Assembly: GCA_944383885.1 (NCBI GenBank)
Contig: CALWRF010000023.1
Coordinates: forward strand, 1-39,574
Reading direction: 5' to 3'
DNA: 39,574 nucleotides
Origin: an uncultured Clostridia bacterium
GTDB taxonomy: Bacteria > Bacillota > Clostridia > Lachnospirales > Anaerotignaceae
Below the pieces are notes generated by a model. That model saw only the letters and a list, made by a program, of their open reading frames with translations. It was not told the origin of the DNA and ran no database searches. This document shows, one piece after another, positions 1 to 8,362 of the stretch. Position 1 is the stretch's first letter. The number at the start of each line of letters is the position of its first letter. The translations under genes and the position numbers were made by a program.

Positions 1-452
1 GAAAGGAAACGCTGAAACGGTTTGTGCTGCGCCGGATATTCGATGTAACCGCCATGTTTTTTGAGGACATTATGAGTTTTCAGAAAGCGGTGTACGAGCA
101 GCGGTTTGAGGAAGCGGAAAGGGCGGCGAAAAAGCGCAAGCGGGAAATTGCCCAAGCCGAAAAGCGGATCGCGGAGCTTGACCGGATTTTCAAGCGCATT
201 TATGAGGACGATATATCCGGCGCAATTTCCCACGAACGGTTTTTGAAGTTATCCGCCGAGTATGAAGCGGAACAGAAAGAACTGACGGAAAAGGTCAAGG
301 CAGACCGGGAAATGGTGCGTACCTACGAGCAGGACAAAGCGGATTTTGACAGTTTTGCAGCGGTTATTCGGAAGTATGTAGGGATTACCGAACTCACGCC
401 TACGATCGTCAACGAGTTTGTAAAGAAGATTATCGTCCATGCACCGGACTAG
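1..452 (+). CDS. large serine recombinase, C-terminal part, with premature amber stop
   Basis: The reading frame is open from base 3, so the gene starts upstream of the window and a GTG at 24 is only an internal codon. The visible part is the charged coiled-coil and the C-terminal segment typical of Tn4451/TnpX-like and related ICE recombinases (DUF4368-type tail), including the ending FVKKIIVHAPD. At 450-452 a TAG replaces what is normally a Lys codon. The same frame then continues through 31 more family-like codons, including IQIIWNFVGEL, to a TAA at 543-545. The protein is therefore shortened by a nonsense change. Whether it remains active cannot be told from sequence. The catalytic N-terminal domain is not in the window. 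Its base composition marks it as acquired. Confidence 0.85.
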   Translation, partial: KETLKRFVLRRIFDVTAMFFEDIMSFQKAVYEQRFEEAERAAKKRKREIAQAEKRIAELDRIFKRIYEDDISGAISHERFLKLSAEYEAEQKELTEKVKADREMVRTYEQDKADFDSFAAVIRKYVGITELTPTIVNEFVKKIIVHAPD

Positions 453-552
453 TCCAGCGACCACTGGCGGCAGAAAATCCAGATTATCTGGAACTTCGTT
501 GGGGAACTGAAGCAGGACGAGGACAAGCAGACCATTGAACGATAAAGAAGAA

Positions 553-587
553 GCAGGACAGCATAGCGATTTGCCATGCTGCCCTGC
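553..587. repeat. imperfect inverted repeat after the recombinase gene
   Basis: Arms 553-567 and 573-587 pair over 15 positions with two mismatches around a 5-base loop. No T-run follows, so it is not a standard intrinsic terminator. It may be an element-end structure or a degraded terminator. Confidence 0.55.
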
Positions 588-651
588 AAGATACCATTAC
601 TTCCTTATGGGTGTGCGGCTAATATATGCGGGGCTTGTTTTTTAGTATATA

Positions 652-2295
652 TTATTTGTTTATCTCACTCCAAATATCCATGCCTGTTGAGCTGTCCTGC
701 GGTATAATGCCTAAACGCCATACAGATACGCCATTTATGCCAAACATTTTGGCAAGCTGTATTTTATCTTTAATGCTTTGGTCATTTTCAAACCATATAA
801 CTGTATTCCCGCTTCCGTCAGATATATTAATATAAGGATTTTTATATTTTTCAGAATACTTGACATCTGCACCGTTTTTTATGTCATTTATAATTGTGCT
901 CTGGTCAAAGCTCATGCCTGTTGAATTAACAATTACTCCGTTTTCCACTTTCCAGCCAACATTGTCAATGCTAAGACCCAGAACAATTTTGTTTTTGTCT
1001 GCCCCGCTGTCACATACAGCTTTAATGCCATAGTAAACCTCATCAAAAGGCGTTACAGGTGTAGTTGTAAAACCGCTGTTCATAACATCATTTGATATTG
1101 TTTTAGGATAATAGTCGTAAGCCATTAATATAATTTTATCAGCTGTATCCGCTATTGCTTTAAAGTCGTAACCGTCAAAATAGGCACCGCTTTTAAGAGC
1201 CGGCTGAACGGCAACATACAAAGACTTACCTTCAGAGTCAAGCCTTGAGTTTAATTCAGAAAGAAAAGCGTTAAAATTCTGTCTTATACCGCTTCCTTTA
1301 AGATTTTCAAAATCTATTGTTACACCGTCGTATGGATTATATCCGAGTTTATTATATGTAAGCGAAAGTTCTTCCATTATTGCGTCAACGGCTGCCGAGC
1401 GGTTTTGGGCATTATTAAGTATTTTTTCACACATAGCGCTTTCGCCGTTTGACATATACACATTAAGATGTGTTTTTACGTTATTTTCTTTAAGGTATGT
1501 AACTATATCCTCATAACCCTGCGGCACTATCCATTCATTGCCGTTTTTTGATAATGTATCCAGTACAACTCCGTTTTCATTTGTATATTCCATTCTGCTC
1601 CAGCCAAAAGAAACCGTATCCATTACAGAAGCCATATCTTTTTGGCTGTATGACGAAAAGGCATAAAATCCATGAACAAAATCTGTAGGCGAATTTAACT
1701 TTTCAAAACAGCGCACCATCATAGCTGCTGCTTCTTCCCTTGATGCCTGTCCTGACGGGTCAAATATATTTTCGCCTTTTCCGCTTATAATGCCAAAGTT
1801 ATAAGCTAAAGCTATATATCCTTTGTTGTCCGCAACATCGTTAAAAGGCAGGCTTTCCCTCTGAGCATCCTGTGCCAAATAATCATAGCCCAAAGCCTTT
1901 ATAAGTATAACCGCCATTTCCTCACGGGTTATGTTTGAGTTTGGGTTAAAATAACCGCCGCTTTCTATCGCACCGTTATACGCCGCCGTTTCAACATCGC
2001 TGTAATACCATTGTGAGCTATCCTGATTATCGTTTATTGAACTGAATTGATAATCGATTTTATCCCAGCCAAAAAGCCTTACTACCATAGACACAAACTG
2101 GGCTTTGGTAACTTTTTGTCCCAAACCGAATGTCCCGTCGCCCATGCCGCTCATAAATCCTTCTTCCGAAGCCTTTTGTATCTGCCTGTACGCCCAATGG
2201 TCAACAGGTACGTCGCTGTAGCTTTCCGCAAAAGATACAATAGGCGTGCTAAGGCATAAAGCAAAGGCGGATATTGCCGCAATTAACTTTTTCAT
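652..2295 (-). CDS. secreted SLH-domain GH18 glycosidase-like protein
   Basis: 547 aa. An N-terminal signal peptide (about residues 1-23, ending SFA) is followed by three SLH repeats (about 25-200) that would anchor it to secondary wall polymers. Residues ~205-535 form a GH18 domain of the YaaH/SleL or chitinase-like type. The catalytic DxxDxDxE motif reads DGVTIDFE at 323-330, so the proton-donor Glu330 is kept. The likely substrate is peptidoglycan or another N-acetylglucosamine polymer; the exact bond is not predictable. The start ATG overlaps the stop of the upstream gene (ATGA), and that gene follows the PBP by four bases, so it is the last gene of the PBP operon. This context points to wall remodelling during beta-lactam stress (inference). 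Confidence 0.88.
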   Translation of the reverse strand: MKKLIAAISAFALCLSTPIVSFAESYSDVPVDHWAYRQIQKASEEGFMSGMGDGTFGLGQKVTKAQFVSMVVRLFGWDKIDYQFSSINDNQDSSQWYYSDVETAAYNGAIESGGYFNPNSNITREEMAVILIKALGYDYLAQDAQRESLPFNDVADNKGYIALAYNFGIISGKGENIFDPSGQASREEAAAMMVRCFEKLNSPTDFVHGFYAFSSYSQKDMASVMDTVSFGWSRMEYTNENGVVLDTLSKNGNEWIVPQGYEDIVTYLKENNVKTHLNVYMSNGESAMCEKILNNAQNRSAAVDAIMEELSLTYNKLGYNPYDGVTIDFENLKGSGIRQNFNAFLSELNSRLDSEGKSLYVAVQPALKSGAYFDGYDFKAIADTADKIILMAYDYYPKTISNDVMNSGFTTTPVTPFDEVYYGIKAVCDSGADKNKIVLGLSIDNVGWKVENGVIVNSTGMSFDQSTIINDIKNGADVKYSEKYKNPYINISDGSGNTVIWFENDQSIKDKIQLAKMFGINGVSVWRLGIIPQDSSTGMDIWSEINK

Positions 2296-3362
2296 ATTTT
2301 ATCTCCTTCCTGAATTTCAGCTGAATATTCACTGTTTTTAAACACAAGCTTAATACTTGTTTTTATTCCATCAAAGCTTTCCGATAAGAGTAGAATATTA
2401 TATCCCTCAAACTCAGCTGTTACAAAAGTAAGGTCTGTAAACTCATTATCAGTATTGTTGTACCTTACTACATAGACAAAGTCGTTTCTGCCGTAAAAAA
2501 CAAATTTATTTATTATTTCATTGCTGTAATAAAAAGAGTTGTACCAGTTAAAAACATTAACATGGCAGTTCTCATTTTTTTCAGTATACCACATATTGCC
2601 GTTAATTTCTCTAAAAAATAATATATCGTCACTTTCAGACAAATTAATCATTTCAGCATTGTGTATTTTTCCACCGTCCCACATAAGGCATCCTATAAAC
2701 GCCGAACACGGATAATACGTTCCGCTTGAGCCTAAAACAATTATATAAATATTTCCGTTTTGCTCAATAACTTTAAAGTCATTCAGATAATTATTATCTC
2801 TTTGGCAGAGAATATAAAAATAAAACTCATTGTCGTTATATATTTGAATATATATGTTTTTATTGCTCATAGCCGAGTCTGTAAGGTTTTTAACATAATA
2901 ATCGGCTGTATAACATATAAGGCGTATATTATATTTTCTGCCGTTAAAAGTAAAGCTTTCAGTTTTGCCTTTCAAATCTATTCCGCTCGCTCCGTAACCG
3001 ACTTTATAACCTTCCTTATAACCTGTCCCATAACTTATTTTAGAGCTTATGTAAGCCAAATCTTTATTGATACTTTTTCTCTCTGAAAGATAATTAATAA
3101 ATTCATTATAAAAATCAGAGCTATAAAAATAATCTTCCGCATTTTCGGCGTCATGTTTGCTTTCCTGAAAATCTTCATAAAGCTTTTTTATATTATCCAA
3201 AACATCGCTGCCGTTTTCAATGCCTTCGGCGCTTTTTAATTCATTTGAAATAACGCCAATACTTTTCGTTTCATTAGTTAACAGATTTTTATGCCAGTAA
3301 ATTATAAAAAGCATTAAAAACACCAACAGTGATAATATAATAAAAACAACATATTTTTTCAT
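2292..3362 (-). CDS. membrane-anchored protein of unknown function
   Basis: 356 aa, not recognised. One N-terminal hydrophobic segment (about residues 4-23) with Lys residues before it suggests a type II membrane anchor or uncleaved signal, with the rest outside the cell. The remainder is rich in Asn, Tyr and Ile and looks like an extracellular beta-rich domain; no catalytic motif is evident. It starts four bases after the PBP stop and overlaps the SLH-GH18 start by four bases, so all three are translationally coupled. Its role is probably linked to cell-wall synthesis or anchoring, but only the operon context supports this. Confidence 0.75.
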   Translation of the reverse strand: MKKYVVFIILSLLVFLMLFIIYWHKNLLTNETKSIGVISNELKSAEGIENGSDVLDNIKKLYEDFQESKHDAENAEDYFYSSDFYNEFINYLSERKSINKDLAYISSKISYGTGYKEGYKVGYGASGIDLKGKTESFTFNGRKYNIRLICYTADYYVKNLTDSAMSNKNIYIQIYNDNEFYFYILCQRDNNYLNDFKVIEQNGNIYIIVLGSSGTYYPCSAFIGCLMWDGGKIHNAEMINLSESDDILFFREINGNMWYTEKNENCHVNVFNWYNSFYYSNEIINKFVFYGRNDFVYVVRYNNTDNEFTDLTFVTAEFEGYNILLLSESFDGIKTSIKLVFKNSEYSAEIQEGDKI

Positions 3363-3366
3363 GCCA

Positions 3367-5841
3367 TCACTCCGCTAATTTATTTTCAAAAATTCCGCCG
3401 TTATTGTATTTTATATTACAGCCCATATATTCAAGTATGGCGTCTTTTGCCGTTTTAACAGCAGGCGCTGACGAGCCTTCGCCAAAAGGCACAAGTACGA
3501 CAACAGCTATCTGCGGTTTATCATACGGCGCAAATCCTGCAAACCATGAATGTGACGATCTGTTTTTGTTTTCTTCGGCAGTTCCGGTTTTAGCCGCTGT
3601 TTTTACGGGAAAATCGGCAAAATATTTTCTTAATGTTCCATGGTCTCCTTCAGTAACCCGAAGCATGCCCTCATGAACAGTGTTTATGTTTTCTTCAGAA
3701 AAACCAAGTTCTGTTTCGTGCAAAGGTTTGTTTTCACTAAAAATACCGTTGCTGCCTATGCCCTCAATAAGTGTTGATTTATATAAATACCTTCCGTTAG
3801 ATAAAGCCGCTATATATTTTGCAATATTAACTGCTGAATAATTATTATAAGACTGCCCTATTACCGTTCTTATTGTATCGCCGTCATTCCATTTTACAGC
3901 GCTTTCAGAAGGGTTATCGTAATAAGTATTTATAAAATTTTCTTTTGCTTTAGAAGAAGCCATTTGCGGCTTATATTCTTCTATCTCCACGCCGGAATAA
4001 TCATTTAATCCGAACTTTTCCATATATCTGTTAAGTGTTTCTATAGCTTGATTTTCTTGTGTATAATCACTTTTGCCAAGCCTTAAAGACATTTCATAAA
4101 AATAATAATTGCAGGATACCTCAATAGCCTTCTTAACATCAACAGCTCCGTGGGTTATGCCGTAATTTGTATATATAAGGCAGTTGGCATAAGGCACGCC
4201 GGCATCTTTAAAAACACCATAATCATATATAATTGAGTTTTTGTCTATAACACCCTCCTCAAGACCTGTTATGGCTGAGAGCATTTTAAAAACAGAACCC
4301 GGAGCTTTTCTTTCCATAGTAGCCCTGTTAATAAGCGGCGATGTTTTATCGCGCAAAAGACGGGAATAATACGTACTGTCAAAATCATTCGCCAGTTTAT
4401 TATTGTCATAAGACGGGAAAGAAACCATAGCGAGTATTTTGCCTGTGTTTACATCCTCAATAACGGCACAGCCTGTGCATGGGTCCATATTTATGTTGTT
4501 TATGCCTATTTCGTTGCTCCTGATTTTATCTGCAATTAAATTTTGAGCCGAATATGTGTTGTTGCTAAAAGCCTCTTTTTCCTCATCAGTAAGTTTTATT
4601 ATCTCCTGCTCAATAAGGCACTGCGCAAATTCTTTAAAGCTTATGCTGCCGTTTTTAATTCCTGAGGCTACTGCCTCACCTGAATTTTCAGTATTTTTGC
4701 TGGTTATGCCTCCGCTTCTTAAAACATTTCCTATTTTAAGCCGTACTCCGCTTTTGGCATTTAAAATATTTTCAGGGTCTAAAATATTATTTTCAGCCAT
4801 AGAAATTATAACGTCGTTTATAGTTACACTGCCGGAAGAAATATTATTGAATAAAACATTTTTAAGGTTTTCATTAAGCGCGTTATACACCTTTTTTTGA
4901 AGCTCTGCGTCAATAGTCAGATACACATCATCGCCCTTTTGGGCAGTAAACGCTGTTTTTTGGCTTACCCGCCTTCCGTATGCGTCTACTTCAATTATTT
5001 CACTTCCTTCTGTTCCTCTAAGAGTTAACTCATAAGTTTTTTCAATACCGCTTTTGCCTATAATATCGTTAGAAGAATATCCGTACTGTTCGTATTCTTC
5101 TAATTCTTCGGAATTTATTTTTCCCGTATATCCCAGTATGTGCGCCATGCATTCGCCGTATGGGTAATATCTGTACCAGCTCTGCTCTATAAAAACACCA
5201 GGATAATACCGGCTGTTTTCCTCAATGTAAGCAATAAAGCTATCATTAACATTTTCAGCTAAAACAACTGATTGGTATTTTTTATATCTTTGCAGCCTGA
5301 TTCGGCACATTAAATCAATTGCATTTTTAGTAAACCTATCGCTCATACCATCATGTATCTCAAAATATTCTTTCAGATAATTATATGTTTCTTCAGCTGT
5401 ATAGTCTGAAATATCATTATCTAAACCTAAATCCGTTTTCCACCTTTTTTCAGCTTCTTCAGAAGCAAAATCAAATTCAAATCTGTTTTCGGTTTTAACA
5501 ATAGGCAGTTCATCGGCACTATACTCTATTCCGTAATCATAAAGCGCGTTTAAAAGTCTTTCCACCTCTTCAACGCTTCCGCTTTTTTCAATACTCAAGT
5601 CAATTACCGCATTATACATAACCCTGTCTTGGGCAAGGACTCTGCCATACCTGTCATAAATAGTTCCTCTTGGAGAAGAAGTTCTAATACTTCGTATTAC
5701 CGTTGCTGCCGCGCTTTGTTTATATTCCTCTCCGTTTATAATCTGCATTGAGTAAAGCCTAACTGTTATAACAGTAAACATTGCCGCAGAAGATAAAATC
5801 AAAACCGCTATTCTATTTTTAAATATCTTTTTAAAAAACAT
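3367..5841 (-). CDS. class B penicillin-binding protein (PBP2/MrdA-like transpeptidase)
   Basis: 824 aa. A single N-terminal membrane helix (about 11-30) is followed by the PBP dimerisation/pedestal region (RGTIYDRYGRVLA at 58-70), a ~130-residue insertion (about 320-450) and a transpeptidase domain. The three active-site motifs are intact: SVFK at 516-519, SCN at 576-578 and KTGT at 751-754. It would cross-link peptidoglycan outside the membrane. The start is fixed by GGAGGT at 5847-5852. Its own promoter carries two BlaI-type dyads, and the gene lies just downstream of blaI-blaR1, so it is probably induced by beta-lactams, as mecA is. Low drug affinity is an inference. It could instead be a housekeeping elongation PBP under stress control. 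Confidence 0.9.
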   Translation of the reverse strand: MFFKKIFKNRIAVLILSSAAMFTVITVRLYSMQIINGEEYKQSAAATVIRSIRTSSPRGTIYDRYGRVLAQDRVMYNAVIDLSIEKSGSVEEVERLLNALYDYGIEYSADELPIVKTENRFEFDFASEEAEKRWKTDLGLDNDISDYTAEETYNYLKEYFEIHDGMSDRFTKNAIDLMCRIRLQRYKKYQSVVLAENVNDSFIAYIEENSRYYPGVFIEQSWYRYYPYGECMAHILGYTGKINSEELEEYEQYGYSSNDIIGKSGIEKTYELTLRGTEGSEIIEVDAYGRRVSQKTAFTAQKGDDVYLTIDAELQKKVYNALNENLKNVLFNNISSGSVTINDVIISMAENNILDPENILNAKSGVRLKIGNVLRSGGITSKNTENSGEAVASGIKNGSISFKEFAQCLIEQEIIKLTDEEKEAFSNNTYSAQNLIADKIRSNEIGINNINMDPCTGCAVIEDVNTGKILAMVSFPSYDNNKLANDFDSTYYSRLLRDKTSPLINRATMERKAPGSVFKMLSAITGLEEGVIDKNSIIYDYGVFKDAGVPYANCLIYTNYGITHGAVDVKKAIEVSCNYYFYEMSLRLGKSDYTQENQAIETLNRYMEKFGLNDYSGVEIEEYKPQMASSKAKENFINTYYDNPSESAVKWNDGDTIRTVIGQSYNNYSAVNIAKYIAALSNGRYLYKSTLIEGIGSNGIFSENKPLHETELGFSEENINTVHEGMLRVTEGDHGTLRKYFADFPVKTAAKTGTAEENKNRSSHSWFAGFAPYDKPQIAVVVLVPFGEGSSAPAVKTAKDAILEYMGCNIKYNNGGIFENKLAE

Positions 5842-5854
5842 ATATGACCTCCAA

Positions 5855-5871
5855 ATACTACACTTGTGATA
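5855..5871 (-). promoter_or_regulatory. BlaI/MecI-type operator 1 of the PBP operon
   Basis: The 7-2-7 dyad TACTACA-CT-TGTGATA starts at 5856. It matches the BlaI consensus TACTACA-N2-TGTAGTA fully on one arm and 5 of 7 on the other. It lies between the -10 box and the ribosome site, where bound repressor would block elongation or initiation. Confidence 0.65.
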
Positions 5872-5877
5872 ATTAAT

Positions 5878-5906
5878 ATATTACATCTGTAGTATTTAAA
5901 AGTCAA
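5878..5906 (-). promoter_or_regulatory. promoter of the PBP operon with embedded BlaI operator 2
   Basis: On the minus strand, -35 TTGACT (5901-5906) and -10 TAATAT (5878-5883) are separated by 17 bases. The dyad TATTACA-TC-TGTAGTA at 5879-5894 lies in the spacer and overlaps the -10. It matches the BlaI/MecI consensus at 13 of 14 arm positions, as in the known blaZ and mecA operators. Confidence 0.8.
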
Positions 5907-5922
5907 TCTGTTTAAACTAAAA

Positions 5923-5950
5923 ACACGTATGTTTTATACAACATACGTGT
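5923..5950 (-). terminator. intrinsic terminator of blaI-blaR1
   Basis: Perfect 11-bp arms at 5923-5933 and 5940-5950 lie just past the blaR1 stop. On the minus strand they run into TTTTAG. This separates the regulator operon from the PBP operon. Confidence 0.8.
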
Positions 5951-5955
5951 CTTAT

Positions 5956-7725
5956 TTAGTAAATTCCAATATAGTTTAATATTTCCAATGCCTTATTATA
6001 AGCTTTGGCTCCTGTAGCGCCGTCTGACGAATATAAATTAACAGCAAAAAAGTAATCTTTCCCTTCTCTTTCCACACAGCCAACAAAAGAGCCGTTTACA
6101 TTTTTTCCATTTATATTTCCTGTTCCAGTTTTGCCGTACAAAACAGCGCCATTATTTTCATCAACAGTTATTGCCTCTTTAACGGCATTTACATTTTCTT
6201 TGTCAAAACCGTATGCACCATTAAAAAGATTGCTCAAAACTTTTGTCTGCTCTAAAGCTGAAATTCTAAGAGATGACTCCAAATAGAATTCTCTGCTTCC
6301 GCTTATATCCCCATTTCCATAATTAATTAGTTTTAAATATTCCGCGGTTTTCTCTGAACCGATTTTTTCGTTTAATGAACTAAAATACCAGTTAACAGAA
6401 TTTTCCATAGCGCTTTTCAGGTCCTGGTCCATATTCCATGAATTAAAAGGGTTGTCATTTCCGTCCCATTTAACAAATGAATTGTGTGGTGTTATAATAT
6501 TTTCTTCAAGTGCAATAACAGCGCTGTATATTTTATATGTAGAATTTGGCGAAATACGCTTTTGGGCATAATCTGCATTATACACATAATAAGTGTCATC
6601 CTGAGGATTATAAAGCACAAAACACCCCGGCGAGTCATTAAAAAATTTTGATAAATCCTCAATAATTATTTTTTCATTTTCCGCTTTATGATACCCATTA
6701 AAACCATAAGCGTTAAACGCAAATGGCACTTGGCAAATACCAAAAGCAGATACAATCAAAAATACAACTGCGCTTTTTATCTTACCCCTGCCCCTTTCAT
6801 AGGAAATATGTGCAATACCTTCTATACGCTTTTTTAAAAGGCATTTATCGGCTCCAAATGCGGCATAAGTCCTTATCTTAGGCTCCAAAACACTTCTTTG
6901 TGCTGATTTAATAATAGTCATGCCATAGCTTACTGCGTTTTGAGAGCCTATTTTTTTTACAACACACCTGTCGCACCTTATTTCCATTTCAGATTTCATC
7001 TCTCTTAACCCAATGTGCACTATAGGATTAAACCAATACACAATCTGAAAAAAGCAAATAGCCAAACAGTTTAAAATATCTTTGTTTTTAAAATGAGCAA
7101 TCTCATGCAGCATTATATATCTTATTTCATCATCTCTAAGACATCTGTAAGAGAAAGGAAAAACAATCACAGGTTTTATTAATCCTGTTAAAAACGGGCT
7201 TTTTACACTATCGGAAACAACAAGCTTTATACGCCTTCTTCTTATGCCAAAATCGTTGAGGCTATTATCAAATATAGTTACTAAAGATTTTCCCGGTTCA
7301 AAAGATGATTTAAGTATGCTTTTTATTTTTATATAATTTTTTACGGTTATAAGCAGAAGTATTGCAGCGCCTGTTAAATAAATAATCCACAGTATTTTGT
7401 AAAAATCATCAGTAAATATTCTATTTACCGGAACATAAAAGTCTTTGTATAAATAATTTCCTGCATTAGCATCTCCTGCCGCTGCACCTTGAAAACCGTA
7501 ATTATATATGTTAACTTCCGAATAAGAACCAAACTCATTTACAAAAGGCAAAGAAATAATCTCTCCCGGCAAAAGCGGCACAGCCATTAAAAATAACAGC
7601 AAATACCAAATTTTAAAATTCCATCTGAAATTAATATTGTTTTTAAACATGCCTTTAACCGCAAGCAAAAAAACAATAAATATTGATATAAAAACAGTGC
7701 TCTTAATAAAACCGGCTATAAACAA
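5956..7725 (-). CDS. blaR1: BlaR1/MecR1 beta-lactam sensor-transducer
   Basis: 589 aa, the normal size for the family. The N-terminal half has several membrane helices and an M56 zinc metalloprotease domain with HEIAH at 207-211. A further helix at about 318-338 leads to an extracellular class D-like sensor domain with STYK (395-398), SVN (443-445) and KTGT (532-535). Acylation of Ser395 by a beta-lactam is known in this family to activate the cytoplasmic protease and lead to loss of the BlaI repressor. It starts at a TTG at 7725, after a GGAGGAG that lies inside the end of blaI, so the two genes are translationally coupled. No beta-lactamase gene is adjacent; the nearby target is the PBP. 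Confidence 0.92.
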   Translation of the reverse strand: MFIAGFIKSTVFISIFIVFLLAVKGMFKNNINFRWNFKIWYLLLFLMAVPLLPGEIISLPFVNEFGSYSEVNIYNYGFQGAAAGDANAGNYLYKDFYVPVNRIFTDDFYKILWIIYLTGAAILLLITVKNYIKIKSILKSSFEPGKSLVTIFDNSLNDFGIRRRRIKLVVSDSVKSPFLTGLIKPVIVFPFSYRCLRDDEIRYIMLHEIAHFKNKDILNCLAICFFQIVYWFNPIVHIGLREMKSEMEIRCDRCVVKKIGSQNAVSYGMTIIKSAQRSVLEPKIRTYAAFGADKCLLKKRIEGIAHISYERGRGKIKSAVVFLIVSAFGICQVPFAFNAYGFNGYHKAENEKIIIEDLSKFFNDSPGCFVLYNPQDDTYYVYNADYAQKRISPNSTYKIYSAVIALEENIITPHNSFVKWDGNDNPFNSWNMDQDLKSAMENSVNWYFSSLNEKIGSEKTAEYLKLINYGNGDISGSREFYLESSLRISALEQTKVLSNLFNGAYGFDKENVNAVKEAITVDENNGAVLYGKTGTGNINGKNVNGSFVGCVEREGKDYFFAVNLYSSDGATGAKAYNKALEILNYIGIY

Positions 7726-7727
7726 GC

Positions 7728-8114
7728 TTAAACTCCTCCGTTTGAATTATGACTATCAAGTATTTTTTTCAGTTCTTCAATATCGTCATTGCTTAATTTG
7801 TCATTTTCAATAAAATTCATAACCATAGAATTAATTGTGCCGTTATAAAATTTATTCAAAAAACTTTCGCTTTCTTCATTTATGTAATCGTTTTCGTTAA
7901 TAAGCGGTGTATAAACAAACTCACGGCTTCTTTTGGTAAAGCTAACAGCCCCCTTTTTTACAAGCCTTGAAAGAAGTGTCTGAATTGTTCTTGGACTCCA
8001 TTCCCTCTTTCCTTTAAATTTTAAAACAACTTCGTTTGTACTTATAGGATAAGAGTCCCATATTACTTTCATAATTTCATACTCTGCCTCTGAAATCTTA
8101 ATATTTTCGGACAC
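7728..8114 (-). CDS. blaI: BlaI/MecI-family transcriptional repressor
   Basis: 128 aa, full length. The N-terminal winged helix (about 1-75, with the family's RTIQTLLSRLVKKG recognition segment) is followed by a helical dimerisation and cleavage region. As a dimer it binds TACTACA/TGTAGTA dyads. Such dyads occur in its own promoter and twice ahead of the PBP gene. The start is a GTG at 8114, six bases after AGGAGAT. It is first in the operon with blaR1, as in bla and mec loci. Confidence 0.92.
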   Translation of the reverse strand: MSENIKISEAEYEIMKVIWDSYPISTNEVVLKFKGKREWSPRTIQTLLSRLVKKGAVSFTKRSREFVYTPLINENDYINEESESFLNKFYNGTINSMVMNFIENDKLSNDDIEELKKILDSHNSNGGV

Positions 8115-8123
8115 ACAATCATC

Positions 8124-8172
8124 TCCTACATCTGTAATATTTTTATTATAACACTTTTAAACATTCTGTCAA
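8124..8172 (-). promoter_or_regulatory. blaI-blaR1 promoter and BlaI operator
   Basis: On the minus strand, -35 TTGACA (8167-8172) and -10 TATAAT (8145-8150) are 16 bases apart, a near-consensus pair. The dyad TCCTACA-TC-TGTAATA at 8124-8139 covers the expected start site. It shares the core ACATCTGTA with the PBP operator, so autoregulation is likely. Confidence 0.8.
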
Positions 8173-8340
8173 CAAGCCCAGTGCATTTGATTTTGAGCCA
8201 AAGTTCAATATAGTAAAAAACACTGAAGTTTCGGTTTTTACCCACCTGAAGTAAATACCAACTGTTAATTTGAAAAACACTTTGATTTCCAAAGCTTTCA
8301 TTATTTTAAAAAAATATAAACAAAGTTTTCCATCAATCTT

Positions 8341-8362
8341 AAAAGAGCCTTACGGCTCTTTT
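8341..8362 (-). terminator. intrinsic terminator overlapping the DUF2161 stop
   Basis: Perfect arms AAAAGAGCC and GGCTCTTTT surround a 4-base loop. The minus-strand stop codon lies inside the hairpin. The 170 bases between this site and the blaI promoter are AT-rich and show nothing recognisable. Confidence 0.75.

Larger units (their letters stand above)
1..620. mobile_element. right-hand end of an integrative element (partial)
   Basis: The first ~600 bases are clearly GC-richer and use different codons from the AT-rich genes that follow. They hold the tail of a large serine recombinase, a gene that usually sits at the very end of such elements. The composition drops to the host level between about 600 and 650, so the junction probably lies there. 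The exact end and its att site cannot be fixed because the other end is outside the window. Confidence 0.55.

Noticed and set aside
5923..5950. Perfect palindrome before the PBP gene as a further operator
   Set aside because: It lacks the TACTACA/TGTAGTA arms, sits at the blaR1 stop and runs into T on the minus strand, so it is a terminator.
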